Part shown: piece after piece, positions 36,433 to 45,166 of the stretch
Layout: the number at the start of each line of letters is the position of its first letter
How positions within the stretch are numbered: the stretch's first letter is position 1
Source: Haliotis asinina
Taxonomy: Eukaryota > Mollusca > Gastropoda > Lepetellida > Haliotidae
Assembly: GCF_037392515.1 (NCBI RefSeq)
Contig: NC_090295.1
Location: 18,554,001 to 18,618,000 of the forward strand
DNA: 64,000 bases
Reading direction: 5' to 3'
Made by a program: the position numbers and the translations under genes
Notes under the pieces: generated by a model
The model's database searches: none
Told to the model about the DNA's origin: nothing
What the model saw: only the letters and a program-made list of their open reading frames with translations

Positions 36433-36998
36433 GTCCAATCATGTTTGATCATGTGATGTTCGAAATCTTTCTGGAAGCTTTGGAAACTTGCAAACTCATG
36501 ATTTTTATATAACCTGAAACTACTCCACGTGATATTTCAGAAATAAATCTGCAAACTCATGATTTTATATAAGGTATCACTCTCACATGATTTCGCCAAT
36601 GCCTTTTATCATCAGTCACGAAATTGCAAATTTGAGGTTAGTTCAATAAACCTCACGTGGTGGGGTGGATTTTATATAACGTGAGAAAACACTACCCTCT
36701 TTTATGTTGTGACATGAGTTTGCAAATTTTGTTATTACCCAATTTTACTAACTCATCCTCACGTGATGGGTGTGAGCTAGCCTCGTCACGACATCTATTC
36801 AGAACTTGCACATTGAACATATGAAACTATGTTATCCATTGAATTCATCATCACGATGTAGTTCGTTGGTGACAATCAGTTTTACCTAGTCATCTCAATC
36901 TTTAGAATTTGATTCGAGAAAAAATATTCTATGCTGTGTACCTTTCTCACGGTATCCTCACGAAACCATGTGGACTTATGTAAGCGAAGATATAAATA
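36430..36998. promoter_or_regulatory. Divergent control region between the PC4-like gene and the polymerase
   Basis: About 570 bp without a frame. TTATATAA occurs three times (near 36505, 36566 and 36672). The E-box CACGTG occurs three times (36526, 36654, 36760). The phrase TGCAAACTCATGATTTT is repeated at 36489 and 36551, with an inverted relative at about 36714-36730. TATAAATA at 36991 is the best TATA box for the polymerase transcript. The density of repeats suggests a shared enhancer or replication control region. A related CTCACATGATG plus TATAAAA pair precedes the ATPase gene. Confidence 0.55.
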
Positions 36999-37115
36999 GG
37001 TTCGAACTTTGTCATTTCTCATCACACCACAGCATCTCCCCACCACACTTGAAGATTACTTGTCTCCACACTTGAAGAAGACAAACTGTTTGTGTTGACG
37101 ATTTAACAACAGTAA

Positions 37116-37375
37116 GGTAAGGATGTGTTCATTGAAAGAGAGTATGTTACATTACTGGTAATAGTGATACGAAAGAGCATAATATTTTGTTGAACCTGAA
37201 ATATTTTACATATACCCAGTTAACAAAGTTTGGTCGGAGCAACATGGCTTCAATGACACAAGACCAACGTCTGCCTAACAATGAGACAATCATAAACACG
37301 TGATTGCACTGTACACTACATAACAGTAGTATATGGGTGTGTTGGCTACATATGCTATTTTTTTCTGTTACACAG
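37116..37375 (+). other. Probable 5' leader intron of the polymerase gene
   Basis: The donor AAG|GTAAGG at 37115/37116 and an acceptor ending CTGTTACACAG at 37375, after a T-rich tract, bracket 260 bp between the TATA box and the polymerase ATG. Removal leaves a short leader ending 44 nt before the ATG at 37420. Confidence 0.5.
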
Positions 37376-37419
37376 GTTCCAATCTGTCATGCATAATATT
37401 CTTGGTGAATAACCTCATA

Positions 37420-40400
37420 ATGTCAAACCATACCACATGCCCAGTGTACATTTGTGGTCATTGCAATGCCCCCTTTAGTCGTAAATCCAATTTAACACGA
37501 CATCTTCAGAATTGCGGTAGAACAGGTTCTTTATTTACCTGTCAGTTTTGTCAAAAGGCTTTTAATCGGAAAGATAATGTGAATCAACATGTCAAAACCT
37601 GTAAACAGAGAGTTGTCTGTGACCGTCAATGCCCACACTGCTTTGAGCAGTTTCCAAATGAAACTGATTATCAAAACCATCCCTGTGTAGGTTCAAGCTC
37701 AAATAATACAGCTAAACACACATGTTCAACCTCAAAAGCTTTGCGCATGCACAAAAATCAGACAGGTCATGATATGATTGGACATGGTAAAGCCAAGGCT
37801 AAGAAAAAGAATAAACCATCGTCAACAGTGTCTGTAGCACCTCCTGATTCACCTCCTGTTTCCACTGCTCCTCCCACTTCCTCCCACCATCCTAGTCAAC
37901 CCAAAGACCATTCAAAGCCATGTTCTACTGAAGCTTTACAAGGTGATGTTAGAGAATATGACTTCGAAGGTAGAGGTGCAACTGATGCATTAGAATTTCT
38001 AGTCCGTGAACAAGGCAATATCATTTCAAAGCTAGAATCAGAAATAAATGAGAAAAAATCTGTGAAATGGGGTTTGTGTTTACACATTACAATGGAAAAA
38101 CCAAGTGATGATGGTGCATCACATTATCATGCAGCCTATTTTAGAAGTGAAATGCAGACTGCTACAGTAGGGAGCGATCTGATTGAACAGTATTTGGAAG
38201 CTATGAACAAAATGCTTCAAACTTTAGATGATTATGAAGGGGTTCATTCTGGTTTAAATGTGTCCGCCATTGTGGTTTTGAAACTCACAGTGGTCAAGTT
38301 TGCTCCCTTTAGAGGAGGCACTTACATCCCATTAACACCAGCACTTGCAAAGCATACTTACTGCATTACCAATGTTAAAAACGAGGATAATGATTTATGT
38401 TTTCCCTTATCCATTCTTGCCAAATTGTTCCCATCTAAAGTCAACAAAGAAAGACAAACCCATTACCTTCCCTATTTGAATCAACTCAATTTAGAAGGGT
38501 TCACTTTCCCTATGTCCTTGAAACAAATTCCTCGGTTTGAACAACTAAACAAGCTGAGTATCAATGTGTATGGTTTTGAAGATCGTACCTTATACCCAAT
38601 GTTCATCAGTAATCAGTTGGATGTAGAAGAAAACAGACAAGTGGATTTGTTGCTACTATCAGAGGAAAGTGAATCAGATGAATTTGACGGGGTGTTAGGA
38701 TTAGAAGACCATGAGGAAGCCATGGAGGTTGACAAGAGTCCAAACATGCATTACTGTCTAATCACAAAACTGAATAGGTTAGTCAGAAACAGAAAAGGTG
38801 ATAAAAACATGTGCTTTGTTTGTAGAAACTGTTTATGGTCATTTTCATCCAAGACAAGGTTGGAAGCTCACAAAACGTACTGTTACACAAAGGCACAAAG
38901 GGTTGATTTACCTAAACCTGAAGAAGCAGTGTACCAGTTTGGTTTAAGATCACAAAGCAAAACTGAAAGAGCGAAGTTTCTGATTGTAGCTGACTTTGAA
39001 AGTTTATTAGTGCCTGAACAGGGAAATATGTCTCGTCTGAATCGCCATGTACCCTGTGCTTATGCCTACAAGGTGGTGTGTACTGATGAACAACATTCTA
39101 AACCTATTCAAACTTATGTAGGTCAAAATGCTGCAGAACATTTCACTGAAAACATTTTGAAAGAATATGATGACATTATGAATCTGTTTGATTCTGTTAA
39201 ATCTATGCAGCTCACTGAACAAGATCAACTTCTTATAGCTAGCACAGCCCATTGTGGATTGTGTGGAGAGCTGCTGGGATCTGATAGGGTGTTAGATCAT
39301 GACCATTTGTCAGGGAAATTTCGTCAGGTTTTGCATAATAAATGCAATCTAAATTTTCAGTTGAGGAAGAAGGTGGTTGTCATGTTTCACAATTTGGAAC
39401 ATTATGATGCCCATCTGTTGTTAGAAGTGGCACAGAAATTTGGTGATCGTGAGATCGCTGTCATACCACATACCATTGAGCTATTTCTGTCCTTCACGGT
39501 AGACAATCATTTAGTCTTTTTGGATTCTTACAAATTTTTGCAGAGTTCATTAGAGGCTCTAACTCAAAATCAGCTGAAGAAAGGAGAGGATACATTTGTG
39601 TATTTGAATGAGCATTTTGGAGGCAAGGCGCATCATCTCACAAGAAAACTAAACTTTCCCTATGAATATATACAATCCTGGAACACTTTAGAGGAGACAT
39701 TTTTGCCTCCCAAAGAGACCTTTTACAGTTCACTCAGTGAACAAGGTATCAGCAATGCAGATTATGCATATACTCAACAATTATGGGAAACATTCCAATG
39801 CCAAACCATCAGTGATTTCATTAGACTGTACGTCAAAACAGATGTATTACTGCTCACGGACATCATTGAGACCTTTCGAACAGGTTGTTTAAATGATTAT
39901 GGGCTAGACATTTGCCATTACTATTCCATGCCTGGTTTCTGTTTGGATGCAGCTATGAAAATCACAGGAGCAAAATTGGATTTATTCACGGAGGTTGACA
40001 CCTACAATTTCATTGAAACTTCTATTCGTGGTGGAGTGTCAGTCATTGGTAAGAAATATGCAGAAGCCAACAATGACCATAGGGAACATTTTGATCCAGA
40101 GAAAGACACTTCCACCCTTCTCTACTTTGATGTGAATTCATTGTATGCCACTGTCATGTTACAACCTCTCCCCATTGGAAACTATCAATTCATTCCACCC
40201 ACAGAGTTCAGCAAGATAGACTGGTACAATGTAGATACTCAGGCTGATACAGGTTATATCTTGGAAGTGGATTTGATGTATCCTCCTCACTTACACAAAT
40301 CTCATGCAGCTTTCCCCATGGCTCCAACTCATGATGATATCTCTTTTGTCGAGTTTTCAGAGAAACACAAAGAATTGCTGGCTCATTTCCTCAAAAAAGA

Positions 40401-41433
40401 CATGGATAAACTTCCTACAAAATCATCTGGTAGAAAACTGTTTTGTACCTTGAAAGACCGTACCAATTATGTGGTTCATTTCAAAACCTTACAGTTGTAT
40501 CTAAAGCATGGTTTAGTGTTAAAGCAAATACACAGAGTTCTCAAATTTACCCAAGGTACATGGTTGAAACCCTATGTGGAGCTCAACTTGAGAAATCGCA
40601 AAAATGCAAAGGACGATTGTGACAAAGATCGTTACAAACTGATGAACAACTGTGTGTTTGGACGTTTCTGCATGAATAAACGCAAACAAAACAGTGCAGT
40701 TGGTCACCCAACAAGCAAAACTTCAAAAACTGGCTGCAAAATCCAACTTCAAAAATTTCAAAATTTATTCAGAGGATGTTGTGGCAGTAGAAATGGAAAA
40801 GGTATCTGTTCAATTAGATCAGCCTATTACTGTTGGGTTTACCATTCTGGACTTAGCCAAATATGAAATCTATTCATTTTACTATGACGTTATGCAAAAT
40901 CAATATGGACATGAACATTTGGATTTGCTCATGACAGACACAGACAGTCTGTTTATGCAAGTCCATGCTCCTCCACATACTCCCCTTCTTGATCCTTATG
41001 TGTTTATGAAGCGAAACTTGGAGTTATTTGACACTTCCAATTATGCACCAGAAGATCCAAAAGGATTGTATTCTGATCACAATCGCAAAGTCACTGGGAA
41101 GATGAAGGATGAAGCAGGTGGAAACATTATTTTAGAATTTTGCGGTTTGAAATGTAAGATGTACTCTTTCTTAATGCAAAAAGACAAAGAACACATTGAG
41201 AAAAAAACAGCCAAAGGTATAAAGAAATCTGTAATAAAAACATTTCTCAGACACGAAATGTTTAGAGACTGTCTGTTTGATGGGAAACCTGTTCCTTTAA
41301 TCTCATTAGGTCACATAATAACACTCTGTACACTGAACATCATACCAAAATGGCATTGACAGCCATAGACAACAAACGTTTTGTTTTAGAAGATGGTATT
41401 TGCAGTGTTCCTTATGGTTATTCACCAGAATAG
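37420..41433 (+). pseudogene. PolB: Protein-primed family B DNA polymerase, Polinton/adintovirus type, broken by two frameshifts
   Basis: Replicates the element from protein-primed ends. The open frame begins at 37333, but the ATG at 37420 follows a splice acceptor and precedes the first zinc finger, so it is preferred. N-terminal C2HC/C2H2-like fingers lie at residues about 12-32, 41-61 and 69-87, with another near 466. Exonuclease motifs are DFES (525), HNLEHYD (657) and YVKTD (804). Between the first two lies an endonuclease VII-like segment with CxxC and DHDHLSGKFR (612-647). Polymerase motifs are DVNSLY (904), KLMNNCVFG (1073) and, in the shifted frame, DTDS at 40937. The frame is lost near 40684-40695 (an A-rich run), continues one base ahead, and returns to the first frame near 41296-41308. 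It stops at TAG 41431-41433. The shifts may be true decay or assembly errors, because the virion genes beside it are intact. Confidence 0.9.
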
Positions 41434-41493
41434 TTGCTTACTGAACCATTAGGAAAGCAGTAGATGAAATCTCAGTAGAGGAAATCAATCTCA

Positions 41494-41626
41494 GGTATGT
41501 TCCACTTTGTGTTTTGGTATCCATAATCTTTGAAATTAGGTTCCTAATAATACACTTGAACATCAACTTTTAGTTTTTGCATGATGTTTCCATGTCTGTT
41601 CTAATTAATCTTTTTTCATTCATCAG
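41494..41626 (+). other. Possible intron before the small zinc protein
   Basis: TCTCAG|GTATGT near 41497 is a strong donor, and TTTTTTCATTCATCAG ends directly before the ATG at 41627. Splicing would place that ATG at the start of an exon in a transcript read through from the polymerase region. Confidence 0.4.
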
Positions 41627-41830
41627 ATGGAACAACCGTCATATATCTGCAGAACCTGTCATGGTCATCTACCTGTGGATGCTGATGGGGAAGATGATCA
41701 AGGACTGTTTACATGTGTCTATTGTAATACCAAACTGAAATACACCTATCACAGGTTTATGACACATACAGACACTTGTCCTGTGAGGAGGAAGGCGATA
41801 CAAAAGAAGCCACGTATGTGCACGTCATAG
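41627..41830 (+). CDS. Small zinc-ribbon-like protein
   Basis: A 67-residue frame with ATG immediately after a splice-acceptor sequence. It has two CxxC pairs (CRTCHG near residue 8 and CVYCN near residue 31) and a later H-x3-H-x3-C group (FMTHTDTCPVRRK), enough to bind one or two zinc ions. The C-terminus is basic. It lies between the polymerase stop and the convergent virion module, so it is probably expressed with the polymerase. I do not recognise a specific family. It could be a DNA- or RNA-binding accessory protein. Confidence 0.45.
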   Translation: MEQPSYICRTCHGHLPVDADGEDDQGLFTCVYCNTKLKYTYHRFMTHTDTCPVRRKAIQKKPRMCTS

Positions 41831-41947
41831 GATACACCACAATGACTGAACCTGTTGTTCATCCACTATGTGCATGATGATGTGCTAATTGCTCTATGAG
41901 CCACTGTGCAAAGACAACACCAACAACAATAATATGTAATTTATGCG

Positions 41948-41953
41948 TTTATT
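41948..41953 (-). terminator. Polyadenylation signal, minus strand
   Basis: AATAAA on the minus strand, 17 nt past the stop of the 193-residue gene. It likely ends the transcript(s) of the left part of the virion-side module. Confidence 0.6.
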
Positions 41954-41969
41954 CAAAAAGACATGAACA

Positions 41970-42551
41970 CTACAGAGCCTCTAATGCTCTCAGCTTTGTT
42001 GCTCCAGGCACACCATTAGCTGCTTTTCCTTTGATATATAAAATCTTTGACTGTCTTTTTTTTTTTGTTCTTCTTTTCAACAGTTGTTTTGGTGCATGCA
42101 GCCGCTTTAACAGTTTATGAAACTTATCATATCCTGGTGGTGTACGTTTACTCTTAGGAGACAGCATCACAAACCGAATTAAGTCCACAATGTTCGTATC
42201 ATACAACACCTTTCCACTCTCTAACACCAGTTGCAAATCTTCTGTTAATCCAATGTTTCCAGCTGTAATATTGTTTTTCAAAAAGAACCACATTGACATC
42301 AGCTTGCCAACAAAATTTGAAGATGAAATACCTTGAATGAGTTGATCCGGTACTCTTAACATCACATTAAAATCTGGTTGTAGAGATGAGGCATGCTCTT
42401 CACTACCATCATTCACTGTCGCTAGACTCACTGGAGATTTCACTGTAAGATTCGCTGTCGGATTCACTGTCTGATTCGCTTTCTCTTGTTCTTGTTTTGA
42501 CAGCAGTCTCTGGTAATTCTCTCTTGTCAAAAGAACCATTGGCTTGGTCAT
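41970..42551 (-). CDS. Conserved Polinton/adintovirus-like protein of unknown function (193 aa)
   Basis: Starts MTKPMVLLTRENYQRLL, a beginning I associate with a small conserved protein of invertebrate Polinton-like elements. The middle is a Ser/Thr-rich linker. The conserved C-terminal half has GLTEDLQLVLESGKVLYDTN followed by a helical region and YDKFHKLLKRLHAPKQLL, then a strongly basic tail (KRRTKKKRQSK). The basic tail suggests contact with DNA or with the virion interior, but the function is unknown. Its first 143 bp overlap the 3' end of the upstream gene in another frame. AATAAA follows the stop closely. Confidence 0.7.
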   Translation of the reverse strand: MTKPMVLLTRENYQRLLSKQEQEKANQTVNPTANLTVKSPVSLATVNDGSEEHASSLQPDFNVMLRVPDQLIQGISSSNFVGKLMSMWFFLKNNITAGNIGLTEDLQLVLESGKVLYDTNIVDLIRFVMLSPKSKRTPPGYDKFHKLLKRLHAPKQLLKRRTKKKRQSKILYIKGKAANGVPGATKLRALEAL

Positions 42552-42870
42552 GTTGTAGAGTGGTGAGGTAGGTGAGATAACTCCTTATGCAAATAGGTAG
42601 AATTGAATGGTGTAAGATGAGGAGCTCACGTTTTCTATGTCTGCTGACAGCCTTGTTGGCTAACATGCGAATGACCCTCTTGCGACGAGACAGCCAGGTT
42701 TTATGTTCATTTGTCACCACTATGTTACCGATGAGAATATTATACACAAGAGTAATAATAGATAGGAATTGTTCTGAAGAAGCATGAGTCAGCATAGCTT
42801 TTCTCTGAGCAGGATTAGCTTCTGCTAACACTGTTGAGAAACTAACATGATGTTTTATCACTCCACTCAT
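42409..42870 (-). CDS. Small basic conserved element protein with acidic Ser-rich tail (153 aa)
   Basis: The first true ATG is at 42870; the open frame extends upstream only from non-ATG codons. The core resembles the other member of the small conserved pair in Polinton-like elements: LTHASSEQFLSIITLVYNIL, then a basic stretch (SRRKRVIRMLANKAVSRHRK) and a hydrophobic SILPICIRSYL. The usual family tail is replaced by an acidic run of Ser/Glu/Asp (ESESDSESDSESYSE). That tail is encoded in the 143 bp shared with the next gene, so it may have arisen by overprinting. Proteins of this kind are suspected to be minor virion or core components, which is inference. A TATA-like ATAAATA lies about 60 nt upstream. 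Confidence 0.65.
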   Translation of the reverse strand: MSGVIKHHVSFSTVLAEANPAQRKAMLTHASSEQFLSIITLVYNILIGNIVVTNEHKTWLSRRKRVIRMLANKAVSRHRKRELLILHHSILPICIRSYLTYLTTLQHDQANGSFDKRELPETAVKTRTRESESDSESDSESYSEISSESSDSE

Positions 42871-42927
42871 GTTGATGCTGTAGGGTACCTGTTCCACTTT
42901 CAAATGAAGAAACACATCTTTAGTGAT

Positions 42928-42936
42928 TGTTATTTA
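42928..42936 (-). promoter_or_regulatory. TATA-like box of the 153-residue gene
   Basis: Minus-strand AGATAAATA, about 60 nt before the ATG at 42870. It overlaps the stop region of the upstream 149-residue gene. Confidence 0.4.
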
Positions 42937-42937
42937 T

Positions 42938-43387
42938 CTAGAAATCCTCTTCATTGTCATCTTCTTTGCACTGACTACAATCATGAGGAGGATCCCTTTG
43001 CCAACTTTCCATCAAATCTTCACCCTTAACAGACACAGAGGTACTATGTTTTGTGTCTTCATAATCTTGTAAAGTCATAGCCTTTTGGAAAATATTATTA
43101 GCAACCATTCGGTCATTTTCGCTACTGAAGCATTTGTAGTCTACCCTTCCATCTGTCCATATATCTTCATCCAGTATGTTGGGGCACAGTCTGTTATTCC
43201 ACAACAAGTCTTTGATGACTTCCGTCCATGAGTCATAGTGATCTTCTATTTGTAAAGCAGCATAATCGTCTCCCCACACTGACACAGTAAACAACATTCG
43301 AGAAGCTGTTTCATTCAATGTTGCACCATTCTTTCTGTGTTTTTCAATAATGTCAAACAAACAATTCCTTTCTTTCACTGCATACAT
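42938..43387 (-). CDS. Unrecognised 149-residue acidic protein of the virus-like element
   Basis: An intact frame from ATG 43387 with its own TATA box 60 nt upstream, between the BIR gene and the small conserved pair. The N-terminal half looks globular and mixed alpha/beta (LFDIIEKHRKNGATLNETAS, then VSVWGDDYAAL). The C-terminus is acidic with a single CSQC pair (PHDCSQCKEDDNEEDF), possibly a zinc or redox site. No jelly-roll, protease or nuclease motif is visible. Gene order would allow a penton or minor capsid role, but nothing in the sequence shows it. Confidence 0.6.
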   Translation of the reverse strand: MYAVKERNCLFDIIEKHRKNGATLNETASRMLFTVSVWGDDYAALQIEDHYDSWTEVIKDLLWNNRLCPNILDEDIWTDGRVDYKCFSSENDRMVANNIFQKAMTLQDYEDTKHSTSVSVKGEDLMESWQRDPPHDCSQCKEDDNEEDF

Positions 43388-43446
43388 TTTGTTTGCTAAA
43401 GGAGGAGAGCCAACTGTAGAATGACTGAAGTAAAGTGAACTGGTTG

Positions 43447-43453
43447 TTATATA
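43447..43453 (-). promoter_or_regulatory. TATA box of the 149-residue gene
   Basis: TATATAA on the minus strand, 60 nt upstream of ATG 43387. It lies between the BIR stop (43466) and this gene. Confidence 0.55.
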
Positions 43454-43465
43454 GAAGGTTGTCAG

Positions 43466-43840
43466 TCAGTATGATGATGAATTCATAGTTGTATGTTTTG
43501 GAGCTGCTATCATGTTGATATAACCACAATGTGGAGACAGTCTGAAATGTTCAGTGAGAGGATCATCTTCTGCTATCCACGAATGGGCTCGCAGTCTACA
43601 TTGGTAACAGTAGACTTTATCAGATTGTCCCGTGTAAATAAATCCAGCTTCAGCCATGGCTTTAGGTGACTGTTTCATTTGTACTGGCCAAGTCTTGAAT
43701 GAAGCCAGTCTATCAGTAAACCTTTTTCCATCAGGAGAATTATGTGTCACACCAACACAGTCGGTCTCCACATCAAAGTGTCCACAAACATCCATAGCTC
43801 TGTTCAGTTCAGAGGTTGTAAAAGAAATGGTGTATGACAT
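43466..43840 (-). CDS. Single-BIR-domain protein (inhibitor-of-apoptosis-like)
   Basis: The BIR fold is clear: RLASFKTWP at the start, then AEAGFIYTG and a zinc site CYQC...H...C with exact spacing C-x2-C-x16-H-x6-C, followed by GYI. IAP-type BIR domains bind caspases or their antagonists and block host cell death. Animal DNA viruses such as baculoviruses and entomopoxviruses carry them, presumably to keep the infected cell alive. Only one BIR is present and there is no RING finger, so any effect would be by binding, not ubiquitination. The frame opens with an ATG at 43960, which would overlap the ATPase gene by about 95 bp. The ATG at 43840 avoids this and is preferred. The host-defence role is inferred from the family. 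Confidence 0.85.
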   Translation of the reverse strand: MSYTISFTTSELNRAMDVCGHFDVETDCVGVTHNSPDGKRFTDRLASFKTWPVQMKQSPKAMAEAGFIYTGQSDKVYCYQCRLRAHSWIAEDDPLTEHFRLSPHCGYINMIAAPKHTTMNSSSY

Positions 43841-43865
43841 GCATGTATGTACATATTTAGTGAAG

Positions 43866-44534
43866 CTATTTCTGTGGTAGGTAGACTGTACACATCTCAT
43901 CGTCAGTAAATATGTTGGTCCGTAAACGTCCATACTGTTCATCAGCATAAGGTGACACATCTAAGACAAGATAACCATATTTCTTTCCTCCCACTGCATC
44001 TTGAAACGATTCAGCAAAATACTTAGCTTGACCTGGAAATACTTGTGATGCTAAAATCTTGTATTCATGTGCTGAACGTGGATTGGACAACAAGACAAAG
44101 TAATGTGTGTTCAGTGACATTGTTCTTGCATATTCGCCTTTAGGGTAGACACTTTGCATAATGTTGATGACTGTAATCCCTAAATGATGCGATAGTGTGG
44201 TATACAGATCTAAAATCAAAGGACTTTTACAAATTTGTTGCATGTAATCATCCAGGACAAGTAAACATCGTTTGTCCGATTCCTGAGAATAAGCTTTCAG
44301 TTCCTCTTCAGTAGGTAAGTGATCTTGAAATCTAATATTGGAAACGCTTTTTTCAAGCTCTGAATAAATGTCTTGCCACACAACATAACAGTAAATAATC
44401 AAGCGAGGTGGAGGATCAAACATGGTATCTGCTTGTTTTATGAGACGAGCAGTCCAAACACTTTTACCACTAGAGGATCCTCCAGCTACAGAAATTGTAG
44501 TAGGTGTATGAAAGGGTAACAGACATTCTTCCAT
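43866..44534 (-). CDS. FtsK/HerA-superfamily DNA-packaging ATPase
   Basis: Intact 222-residue frame from the ATG at 44534; a longer reading would use GTG. Walker A is GGSSSGKS (residues 18-25), Walker B is LLVLDD (91-96), and a sensor-like LLSNPRSAHE comes later. The length and compact single-domain form match the packaging ATPases of Polintons, adintoviruses and their relatives, which pump genomic DNA into the capsid. It has its own TATA box 61 nt upstream and follows the polyadenylation signal of the capsid/protease unit, so it begins a new transcription unit. The BIR gene lies downstream. Confidence 0.9.
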   Translation of the reverse strand: MEECLLPFHTPTTISVAGGSSSGKSVWTARLIKQADTMFDPPPRLIIYCYVVWQDIYSELEKSVSNIRFQDHLPTEEELKAYSQESDKRCLLVLDDYMQQICKSPLILDLYTTLSHHLGITVINIMQSVYPKGEYARTMSLNTHYFVLLSNPRSAHEYKILASQVFPGQAKYFAESFQDAVGGKKYGYLVLDVSPYADEQYGRLRTNIFTDDEMCTVYLPQK

Positions 44535-44594
44535 GGTGACTTGCACACTTCGCCTGTGTATTGTACTAGTGAGTTAAAACCTCACATGATGTCG

Positions 44595-44601
44595 TTTTAT
44601 A
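44595..44601 (-). promoter_or_regulatory. TATA box of the packaging ATPase
   Basis: TATAAAA on the minus strand, 61 nt upstream of ATG 44534. It sits next to CATCATGTGAGG, similar to the E-box-containing repeats in the polymerase control region. Confidence 0.6.
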
Positions 44602-44636
44602 CAAAGAACAACCACAGGATTTAAACTAAGCTACTT

Positions 44637-44642
44637 TTTATT
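44637..44642 (-). terminator. Polyadenylation signal of the capsid/protease unit
   Basis: AATAAA on the minus strand, 34 nt past the protease stop and just before the ATPase TATA box. Confidence 0.6.
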
Positions 44643-44675
44643 GAAAGTTTTCTTTCCATGTAACTATGACACATT

Positions 44676-45161
44676 TCATTGAAAACAGGAAGGAGTACAA
44701 TATTTAAAATAGTGACAAATATATCGTGATACAAACATATCATTCCAATTCAAGTTTTTTACATGAAACTGATGATAAAACTGGTGCAAAGTCCAGTTAG
44801 CTTTAAATGTACACAACAGATAATACAGACAATATGATCCACACACATTTGAATCTACTGATTGTAAGGGTATGCTACTGTACGTGTAGAATTGAACATA
44901 TGACTTTACATAGTCATCAAATGATGTACTGATAGGCTCAGCTAGACTGTCAAACAGTTCTGCTCTGTTTCCTTTCAGATACATAGCAACCCAATGACGA
45001 CCATCTTTAGTTCTCACATCAGTATTAACAATAAGCCCAACACCTCTCATCAACATTGAAGATGTAAGCACAGGTAAAGTGTCTCTAGCATACACTCCTA
45101 AGACATGGTTTCTAAGCACAGGATCACATTGAACAGCACATAACAATTCAGTGGCTCTCAT
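44676..45161 (-). CDS. Adenain-like maturation cysteine protease
   Basis: Intact 161-residue frame from the first ATG at 45161, five nt after the capsid gene's stop. The catalytic set of adenovirus-protease/ULP1-type (C5/C48) enzymes is visible in order: His56 in GRHWVAM, Asp71 in ELFDSLAEP, Gln100 in IPLQSVDSN and Cys107 in SNVCGSYC. The length is close to that of other Polinton and adintovirus proteases. In this group the enzyme cleaves capsid and core precursors during virion maturation. All key residues are present, so the enzyme could still be active. AATAAA follows closely. Confidence 0.92.
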   Translation of the reverse strand: MRATELLCAVQCDPVLRNHVLGVYARDTLPVLTSSMLMRGVGLIVNTDVRTKDGRHWVAMYLKGNRAELFDSLAEPISTSFDDYVKSYVQFYTYSSIPLQSVDSNVCGSYCLYYLLCTFKANWTLHQFYHQFHVKNLNWNDMFVSRYICHYFKYCTPSCFQ

Positions 45162-45166
45162 CTTCT

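Noticed and set aside
43841..43960. Upstream ATG of the BIR gene at 43960
   Set aside because: It would overlap the ATPase coding end by about 95 bp and adds no BIR residues. The ATG at 43840 is simpler, though the longer form cannot be excluded.
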